Source: Himantopus leucocephalus | Taxonomy: Eukaryota; Chordata; Aves; Charadriiformes; Recurvirostridae | Assembly (NCBI GenBank): GCA_003993805.1 | Contig: RSEF01000021.1 | Span: forward strand, 1,797,493 to 1,861,492 | Length of the DNA stretch: 64,000 nt | Direction of reading: 5' to 3' | Shown here: positions 56,301 to 64,000 of the stretch, one piece after another | Layout: each line of letters begins with the position of its first letter | Numbering within the stretch: position 1 is the first letter of the stretch | The notes under the pieces: generated by a model | Told to the model about the DNA's origin: nothing | Databases searched by the model: none | The model's input: only the letters and a program-made list of their open reading frames with translations | Program-made: the position numbers and the translations under genes

Positions 56301-59300
56301 TGTCCGCAGTCCCTGCCCCACGGTGAGGCCGCTTTGGGATGAAGGCCAGGGCGCTGCCAGCCGTGCCCAGGACAGGGGGGGTCTCAAGGTGCCTGGCAGA
56401 GCCCCCTACCCCTGCACAGAGCCCCTCTGCTCACCCCGGCCATCAATGGCTGCGGGGGACCCCCAACACCCGCAGGTCCCCCAGCCCCACTCCCACCAGC
56501 GCTGGACCACCGGCAACGTCTCGGGGCTGGGGCTGCCCCCGCAGCAGACACAGCGCAGAGAGGCTGCGTGCGCTCCAGCCTGCATTCTTCTACCTTTATT
56601 ATTGTGCCATTACTGCTAATTAAACTCCCTTGGTTCATCCCCAAAGGAGTCCTCTCCCTTCCTTCCCCGGTGTGCACATCCTTAAAATAACTGCCAACCA
56701 GGATCACGGCCGTTCTTAGTCACGGCTCCCCCAGCCAGCGCTGGCACACTCGCGGGTGGTTTTATTCTCTTCTAGTAAGTCTGACTCCTTCTGTGCGTCT
56801 GGATACTCAGGTCCTCTGACCAAGCCGGTGCTGGAGTTTCCCCTCATCCCAAAAGGAAGCTGAAAATCCAGCAACGTGGTCATTTCATGCTGCGTTATCG
56901 AGGCAGGATACGGGGAGCAAGCTGGGAGGGGAGGGAAGCAGAGGCTGAGCTGGGGTCGGGCATCACTGCTGGAAACGAAACCCAAAAACCAGAGCAGCGA
57001 GACCTGGACTCGGGGCGAGACCACCGCCTCCCGCAGCGTTCCTGGGGGCTGTGCCGGGCAGGAGGGAGCTGCTTCTCCTGCGTTCTTACAGCCGCTGCCT
57101 GGAGCGGGCACAGGCAGAGAACACGGTTTGCCCAGGGCACACCCAGCATCTGTCCCCCCCTCCTTTAGGTGCTGGAGGTCACGGTCCCAGGAACGCTTTC
57201 GGCCGCACTTCTCGTGGCGCGGGATGCAGCCCCACGGGGTAAAACCCTCTGCTCCCAGCGGTGCGGCAGCAGGCCCCGCTGCCGAGGGATGCAGCCGCCG
57301 TCCTCCCCCGGGGCTCTGCTAGAGCCAGCGCCCGAGGTCACTACTGGGCTGGAGCACGGAGATGCATTTCCTTCTGCAGCCTATTCTTTATGCCGGTTCC
57401 TCCAGCGGGTCCCTCCGTCCCCGCCTGCCCCGTGTGTTTCAGATCCCGGCGCAGAGGAGCTGGCCAGAGCAAACGCATTTCCCCCGTGTGTCCTCGCCCA
57501 CCTCCGCAGCAGTCCCTGCAGGACAGCGCTGCCTTCCCGCTGGAGCGGCAGTTCCCAGTAAGTCATTCCCTTGACCTGTGCATACCATACACGTTCGAGA
57601 TAGTGGAGCTGATAGCGGGATCGTGTTGGAACATCGCACACCGAATTCCTTTCCCTTTTTTTCTTAATTCCATTGTGTCTGGAGCTCCTGGAGCCTCATC
57701 CACGCCCTGCGAAAGCTGGTGGAAAGCCTCCAGTGGGCTGGCTTCAATGGGCTTTGGAGCAGGCTGATGCTGAGGTTGCTTTCCTACTTCTGGCACGCCA
57801 AAATATCCACGCTCTTCTGCCCAGCTACTCAGATAAAAACAAAGATGTTTACGGCTCAGAGGCAGAGTGTACCGAGCCGTGCCTGCCCCCTGCTCATCTC
57901 CAGATGGCCGCTGTTGGGCAGGTACCTCCCTGAAATACGGTGAGGTGCCAGAGGGAGTTTGAAGAGGGGGCTCATTTTCTATAGACGCTCCTGAAAGTTT
58001 TTCCCTCCTCTTTCCAGCTGCCTTTACCCCAAGGAGCTTCAGACAGCAGCCAGGAAGGGAGAACCCCTCTCCTGCCACACCAGTTATTTCCATCCTCCTC
58101 ATTCAGTTCCCATCAGACAAACCATTTCAGCTCCCTGCTCCCCCAGTGCCCACGCTCCAGCTGCAAGAGCAACTGGAACCAGTTCAACACATCAGCCTCC
58201 CACTGGCCGAGCGCTGGGAGGAGGACAGGTTTGCTGTGGGTAACTGCTGGCCGGCGCCCACCACGGCAGGAGCACCTCACCTCGGCTTTGAACCCCTCCA
58301 GCCCTTCCATCGCAGGCTGTTTGCTCCCCGAAGCAGCAGGCAAGACCCGGGACATGGCCCTGACCGCCCCCGTGCCTGCACCCGGGCGAGGGCAGCCCCC
58401 GCCGGCTTAGCTCGGAGGCTTGTCCCTCTCCCCCCAGCGCCGGGGGCTCCGAGCGAGCCTGGGCAGCTGCCCCATGCCGGGGGCTTCTTGAGCCCCCGCG
58501 TCCTTTTGCAGCCAGGCCACAGGAGGCCAAAGACCCCATTAACGCTTCTGCGGGCTCTGGTGCACGTGACAGCGTTTTAGAGGGGAGGGAGCACTGCTCC
58601 GCCGCAAAACCCAACTTGAGAAAAATACTAATTATCTATCAGTTACCAGCTGGCCGGCGTGGCGAGGGGCTGCCTGTGAGAAAACAGCCGAGATCGGCTC
58701 GCAGCTCTGGCGTGTACGGGCAGCGCCGGGGAACCGAGAGTCCTGATAGCTTCCAACAAACAGGCAGGCTGCCGGCGTGCCCCGTCTTGCAGCGCCGCAG
58801 CTCCCCGTCCTCCTCCCAGCCCCGCCAAAGCAGCCTGCCAGAGGGGGGCTTCGAACCTACAGGGAAAACCTTATTTTCAGCATCTGGCCATTGCTCTCCG
58901 CTGATAAGAAGGCCATTAAAAATGAAAAGGGAGGCGGTGGCAGCCTGGAGGGCTTCCCGCAGCGCAGACCAGCGCGGCCGCTTGGGTCGGGAGTTTGTGG
59001 CGTCGTGTGGTGCTCGGAGCCCAGCCCGGGAGTCGGGACACCCAACGTCACCCACCCGCTGCCCAGCATCCCTCTGCAAGGACAGACCTGGGGCTGGAAA
59101 CGCGAGTCCCAAACCCCTGCCCCAAGTCTTTGCCCCTTCTCCATTCACCCATTTCCTAAATTTAGAAATGTGGCATTTTAAGGCTAGAGAGAACAGAGGA
59201 TGATCCTCTGGTTTGATTCCCTTCACTGCTGGCCCAAGACCCTCTGCCTACTCGTTCTGCGTGGAGCCAGCGGTGTCTGCTTGAAGTACAGCTTATCTTT

Positions 59301-62300
59301 CGAGAGATATGCAGACTCTTCATTTGAATACTTCAGGAGTTGGAGAATCCACCGCATTCCTTGGTAAATTGTTCCTATGGTTAATTATCCTCACTGTTAA
59401 AAAATTTCCACCTTGTTTCTAGTCTGAATTTGCCTGGCTTCAGCTTCCAAGCACTGGATCTCATTATGTCTTTCTCTATTAGATTAAAGAGCTGTCTGCT
59501 ATCAGGAAGCATCTCCTATGCGGGCTGCGATCGAGCCACCCTTACTCTTCTCGTGGAGACCTTTCACGCAGAACGTTTCTCTGCTATCGCCCTACAAGGC
59601 ATCTGTTCCAAATCTTTCATCTTCTTTGGATCTCCCTCCCAAACCTTCTCTGTTTCGTCAACAGAGGGTTTGAAGTGTGGACAGGAGAGCTGCGTGTGCG
59701 CGGGAGGGCAGGGGGCTCGCCGGTACCTTGCTCCCCCTGCCCGGGGGATGCTCGCCTGCCCAGCCCCTGCGGAGCACGCCACCCCCCGTGCAGACAGCTC
59801 ACCTCCGAACGGTCTTTGGCCAGGAGCCCTGGGCTCCTTAGAAGCCTCCTTTCCTGAGCACGGGAGAATGGGCAACGCCACGTCTCCCAGAGGGATTCAG
59901 TCAAAACCCTTCAAAACCAGGAGTCTATTGGGCTACACACTTCCATCAACCCAAGCTTATGATTGTATCAAAAAAACTATGCCAAATGGTTTGGGAAGAC
60001 AACTCGCATCGAACTATTTGGTTTGGCATTGCCCGCGCGCCAGCTGTCAGTTCCTGCTTGGCCGGGTTCTCCGAGATCCAGCCCCAGATTGCAGGAGGCC
60101 TCCGGAGCGGCTGCTCTGGCACAGCCTTCCTGCGGGATGGGGGGTTCCCGCGGCTCCGAAGCGCTCCCTGGCAAGGTGCTCTGCCGAACTCGTGCGCAAC
60201 GCCTCCAACGGCCCTGGACTAAATTATTTGGTACATCTAATCTTAAAGTATCCCAAAGCCACGAGGCTTCCCGCGCTACGGATGAAATAGGCAGTGTGTT
60301 TTACTGTTGTTCCTTTCAAAGTGCTGAATCAAACCGTGCGTGTCCTTCAGCGCACCACGACGGTGAATCCGCTCCCCTTGGCTGGAGCATCACCGAGCTG
60401 TCAGATGTCCCTGTCCCCAGCCCCACTGGCCGTACGTTCAGCTTTCCTTCCCAAGGGCCTGCAGTTCCCAACAGCTTTCCTCGTCCTACTTGTACGCTGC
60501 TACATACGCATTCACAGTTTATGTAGAGAATCACACTGCGTACAGACATTATTTGTGTATTGACTGACTGGCAATATACAACGTATGGTTTTTTGCTGAA
60601 TTCCTTTCCATGTTTAACCAGGACAGATTTTCGAGTGCGGCGGAGCCAATGAGGAGCTCAAGGCAGCAGCCCCGTCTTCCAGACAAGGAACTCAGCTGCG
60701 TGGCTGTGACGGCCATCGGCCGTGAAGAGACGGAACGAATCTGGCTGTCACCGCAGCAGGACCGCTCTTCGTGTGGCAACCTCGGCGAGCTGGATAGCCT
60801 GCACCCACCTCAGCGCTCACTATTCCCAACGAGACATCCCCCGCGCTCTCCACGGTGCAAGACACTGCCGACCCACTTCTGCTCTCCGTGAGGCTCAGCT
60901 TCAGCGCAGTGAGATCTGGGCTGGTGGGCGCCAGTCCTGCAGCCACCCTGCGTTCGGGGGGTGCACGGTCACCCCAGCATCGCGGTTCGGATGTCCGCAC
61001 ATCTCACCGACTGCCCTGCCAAGTATTAAAGCCAGTTCAGGCATTTAACTCCTCTGCTCCGCGCCACCTCCCAGGAGGGTCCCCCTGCAGCCGTGCGCTC
61101 GGCAGCCTCAGCTGCCGCCCCGGGAGCATCCTCTGCAGGTGCTTACGGTGCCCGTGGCATTTTTGCCGGGCATCTCTCGAGCCCAGCTGCTCCCGGAGGC
61201 TGGGAGGGCTCTCACAGCATCCGTGTGGCACTGGCTGCTCCGATGGACAAAGCAGACCTTAACACAAAGGCTTGAGGAAAGAAAGCAATCCCGGCCGGAT
61301 TAGCACAGCTCCCAGTAGGACACGACAGCTACAGGAGCACGGTCAGCACGGGGTGGTGCTGAGAGAGTCTGGGCTCAGTTTAGGGTTTGGGGTGGCCCCA
61401 GCGAGGGAAGGGGGCTGTCACGGGCTCCCTCACCACGTGGGACTGCCTCGGGGAGGCTCTCGCTGCTCCCTCTGCTCTTCTGGGGACAACCGGCCAAAAA
61501 CACCTCAGTGGCTTTTCCGATGTACTCCCTGCAGCTGCAGCATGCACCAACTGGGACAAGAGAAGGCTATTTCCTTACTGCTAATTAAAGCGAGCACAGA
61601 GACTATCCGCAGTCGGCACCCTCTCCATCTTTTGAGGTGCAGGAATACCCCCTGCCCGCAGCGCTGCCCGGGGGTGTCTGCAGCTCCCAGCCCGGCCCTG
61701 CCCGCGGCTGTGCCCGCTCCATCCCAAAGCCGTCCCCTGGGCACCGCTCCCTGCGGACAGTAGCGAGCGAAGCATCCGACGCTTCCCAGCCCTCCACACT
61801 GGGACAGCGGGGACAAGACACTCCGCATCGGTGTGAGTTTGCTTTCCATTCGGATGCTTTTGTGGCAGGGGAATGTCTCCTTCCCTGTGCCGGTCCTGTG
61901 CAGCTTTACTTTTAATTGATGTGAGTTATCCCCCAGCAGGGATCGGGTTGGGCTGGAGTCGCATCCTGCCCTGAGGACCTTCAGTTTATTGAAAACCTAA
62001 TGAAGTGCATCCTTTAGCAACATCTTGCAAGGAAAGACAGAGGAAAAGGATGAAGACTTAACCGCTCCTACCGGGGCAAGTGGTATTTAACCGCGGTGCT
62101 GGTCCCGAGCCCCCGCTCAGTGTGACTCAGCAGTGAAGCTGTGAATCTCCAGTGACCGGACACAGGGAAGCTGCTGCGCTGCCCCAGCCGTGAATTTGGT
62201 TGCATTCAAACACCAGCTCACCGCCAGCTCGCTGCTGGTTTCCCCTCTCCACCTGCCCATTGGTTTTCGCAGGAGACAGACCCGGCGCTGCGGCAGCTGC

Positions 62301-63782
62301 CGTAGCCCGTCCCCTCCTGCCCGCTCTCGCCGCCGCGCACCGGGAGCAGCACCGCTGGCCACGGCCACGGCTCTGCCTGCATGCAAGCATCTGAGGGCGC
62401 TTTCTGTCTACCGCAGGAAGGACTGTCTTGGCAATTAAACACATCAGCTTCCAAAAATAAAAGTCATTATCACACCTCGGGCTGATATATCGCTCCTGGT
62501 CTGCTCTGCCTGTTTCGTGCTGATGTCAGACCGCTGCCCCAGAGGAAACCCTGTTGCTCCCCCGTTGTGTCAGTTCTCTCATCCCAGCCTTTCTGCTCCG
62601 CTGACGTTTCCCCGAGAAGAAACCCCACCTGCCTCTAGCGTGCGGGTGAGCGGCTCTCCCATGTGCTCAGGGAGGCGCCCGCCGCAGAAATACCTCCAAC
62701 ACTGGCCACAAGTGCCATTTTTTCTTAAAAACGGGGAGAGCGCTTCACTGAGCCAGCAGCCAGGATGCGAATTTAGGACCGTTTGCCACAAAAATCAAAG
62801 CAGCCATCATACGCTCTGCCTGGTTCCCGGGTCCCTGGTCTGCAGAGGACTCCTCTGCCGGGCTGCAGACGTGCAGCCGGACCGGCAGCGGCCGCCCCCT
62901 GCATCTGCGTTCCCGAGGACCAGGCTGCTGCGCCCGCATCCCCCGCGGCACGACGCCGCGCAGCGACCCCTCTGTGATTAAAAGCCTACTCTGTTATTTT
63001 GCCGTGACTTCCAGATATTAAGTTACTCTTCTGATACGACACAAAAAGGGATTGTAAATGATGAGCAAGAATTTACAGCAAAGCTGAGAACGGCCCCAGT
63101 AGGTGCGAGCAAGGGTCCATCTCGCCCGCTGCCTCGCCTCTGACAGCGGTCGCTGGGGAATGTGCAGGGAAGCACCACGAGAACAAGGCAGGTACTTCCC
63201 CAGGACATTTCTCCAGCTTTGTGATTTTCAGGGACGTTTCCCCGCAGTTTAGGCAATTGCTGTGGGAGAAGTTGCATTCAAACTGCTGTGCTTAACAGCC
63301 CTTTTGGAGAAAACCCCTGAAAAGCAAGCACTGATGTCCCCCACACGTTGTGTTTTCCAGGGCCACCTGTGCAGGCCAAGTCCCCATCGGGCGGTGGTTG
63401 GGTCCTGCAGCCCCCGTGCTAGCGTGCCCTCTGCGTCCTGCTGCAAAGCACCACCGAGACGTCGGGGTGCGTGCCGAAAACACCGCCCGCAGCGGCAAGC
63501 ATCTCTCTAGCGAAGGCAAGAAGACATGCAACTTACTGTCCAGGTGGCTGACTTGGCGGTGCTGGATTGCTGGAAGGTCACCTCAAAGTGGTGGGGACCG
63601 GGGTAGTCGGTGTTGGAGGGGATGACGGGAGCTGGGGACATGGCGTCGAAGGTAGAGCTGGGCTGCGAGTAGGGCGAATGCGTTGGGACATTGGAGGTGT
63701 GCTCGGAGCTGTAGGGGCTGGTGGAGGCTGCTCTGCTGCCGATGCTCTGATCCATGCTGTTGTTCAGCAAATTGAACTGGGA
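44319..63782 (-). CDS. TP73: TP73, tumour protein p73 (alpha-type C-terminus), all exons from just before the DNA-binding domain to the stop
   Basis: Minus-strand exons: 63782-63537, 50908-50722, 50609-50494, 49786-49677, 49227-49085, 48607-48519, 48183-48059, 47756-47602, 47406-47274, 46391-46298 and 44639-44319 (stop TGA). They total 1719 nt, 572 aa, with all phases correct; the first exons, including the transactivation and DeltaN starts, lie off the right edge. Domains in order: Pro/Ser-rich segment ([19 protein letters not shown]); p53-type DNA-binding domain from [20 protein letters not shown], with zinc ligands in RCPNH and NFMCNSSC and DNA-contact arginines in GGMNRRP and [15 protein letters not shown] nuclear signal; tetramerisation domain ([20 protein letters not shown]); PPPPY motif for WW proteins; SAM domain ([20 protein letters not shown]); and a C-terminal IKEE site of SUMO type. 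p73 is a transcription factor of the p53 family acting in apoptosis, neural development and multiciliated-cell differentiation. No damage is seen. Omitting the exon at 46391-46298 or neighbours would give the other C-terminal isoforms. Confidence 0.98.
44640..47273 (-). other. TP73 3' introns around the SAM-domain exon
   Basis: Intron 44640-46297 (1.66 kb) and intron 46392-47273 (0.88 kb) flank the exon at 46391-46298. Both are GC-rich with scattered open frames that look like composition effects. I recognise no gene or element in them. The shorter introns to 50721 are likewise unremarkable except for the minisatellite at 49821. Confidence 0.55.
49821..50053. repeat. G-rich minisatellite, 7 units of 33-34 bp, in a TP73 intron
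   Basis: The unit begins agtgatgggggaggcaggc, followed by tggga or gggga and cccccgggg. Copies start at 49821, 49854, 49887, 49921, 49955, 49988 and 50022, so the period is 33-34 bp and the array is about 235 bp. It lies between the TP73 exons 50609-50494 and 49786-49677, ending 35 bp from the latter's acceptor side. Copies are very similar, which suggests recent expansion or ongoing homogenisation. Confidence 0.93.
50910..63536 (-). other. 12.6 kb TP73 intron upstream of the DNA-binding-domain exons
   Basis: The stretch between TP73 exons 63782-63537 and 50908-50722 has no supportable coding exon. It is mostly GC-rich, with AT-richer islands at about 53440-53740, 54640-54800 and 56040-56160 and the CR1-like fragment at about 59190-59690. 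The many open frames of 60-200 codons overlap on both strands and match nothing I recognise. Enhancers or non-coding transcripts could be present but cannot be read from sequence alone. Confidence 0.6.
59190..59690 (-). mobile_element. Old CR1-type LINE 3' fragment
   Basis: The plus strand follows the order of phrases typical of the antisense of CR1 3' ends: gagttggagaatccaccgca, ttggtaaattgttcctatgg, ttaattatcctcactgttaa, cttcagcttccaagcactgg, tttctctattagattaaaga, then a degraded part with gtttgaagtgtggacaggag. The element's sense is therefore probably the minus strand. The copy is heavily diverged, without an intact reading frame or recognisable ends. This rests on recall of the consensus; a related amniote SINE is possible. 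Confidence 0.6.
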
Positions 63783-64000
63783 CTGGAGGAAGGGAAAAGG
63801 GGAGGAGGGAAAAAAGAAAACACCAGCCAGTTTAGAGACATGGAAACCTCAGCCACACTTCTCCAGGGCTCCAGGTGTCCTGTTACAGCCTCCTTAAAGG
63901 GCCCGCATGCGGGAAAGCCAGCCAAAAGAGCTGCTCTGGGTCGCTCGGGTTTTTGAACAGGTCACCACTTGTGTACAGGATAAACCCACAGCACCTAAAT

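Noticed and set aside
53537..63956. Numerous 60-290 codon open frames in the large TP73 intron (for example 59430-60290)
   Set aside because: They run through the CR1-like fragment or GC-rich DNA, overlap on both strands, and show no homology that I recognise and no splice-supported structure.
50910..64000. DeltaNp73 internal promoter and exon inside the window
   Set aside because: In the known gene it lies upstream of the exon at 63782-63537, that is beyond 63783. Only about 200 bp of that intron is visible, and no start exon is seen in it.

Overview
The window is nuclear DNA from a vertebrate, most probably a bird or another sauropsid. It has split genes with GT-AG introns, CpG-island promoters and short introns. 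The gene order is a mirror image of the human 1p36.32 block TP73-CCDC27-LRRC47-CEP104-DFFB, which lies on a GC-rich microchromosome in chicken. A decayed CR1-like LINE and A/C-rich spacer tracts fit a sauropsid. The species cannot be named from the sequence alone.

Layout from left to right: (1) 119-737, minus strand: the first three coding exons of DFFB (caspase-activated DNase), continuing off the left edge. (2) 1646-16920, plus strand: a complete 21-coding-exon CEP104 (950 aa), head-to-head with DFFB across a CpG island carrying two identical NRF1-type palindromes. (3) 16921-21953: CEP104 3'UTR and spacer. (4) 21954-27891, plus strand: a complete seven-exon LRRC47 (589 aa). (5) 29388-31919, minus strand: a six-exon coiled-coil gene of 270 aa, most likely a short CCDC27. 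(6) 32205-40305, plus strand: a nine-exon gene of 542 aa joining an N-terminal CGGBP1-like zinc finger to a C-terminal Gfo/Idh/MocA-family dehydrogenase fold. It is head-to-head with the CCDC27-like gene across a CpG island that holds a perfect RFX X-box. (7) 44319-63782, minus strand: TP73 from the exon before the DNA-binding domain to the alpha-isoform stop (572 aa in the window). Its first exons lie off the right edge, and a 12.6 kb intron holds the CR1-like fragment.

I joined every multi-exon model by hand. The complete ones (CEP104, LRRC47, CCDC27-like, zinc finger-oxidoreductase) and the TP73 part keep phase at every junction and end at a stop.

The most interesting item is the zinc finger-oxidoreductase fusion. 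It occupies a position where I know of no such protein-coding gene in human. Its usual catalytic lysine is an arginine, and the third glycine of its dinucleotide-binding loop is an asparagine. With a basic N-terminus and a DNA-binding-type finger, it looks more like a possible nuclear, nucleotide-sensing regulator or pseudoenzyme than a housekeeping dehydrogenase. Two of the three promoters examined carry ciliary (RFX-type) elements, one of them only a half-site, next to a centriolar gene (CEP104) and a coiled-coil gene.
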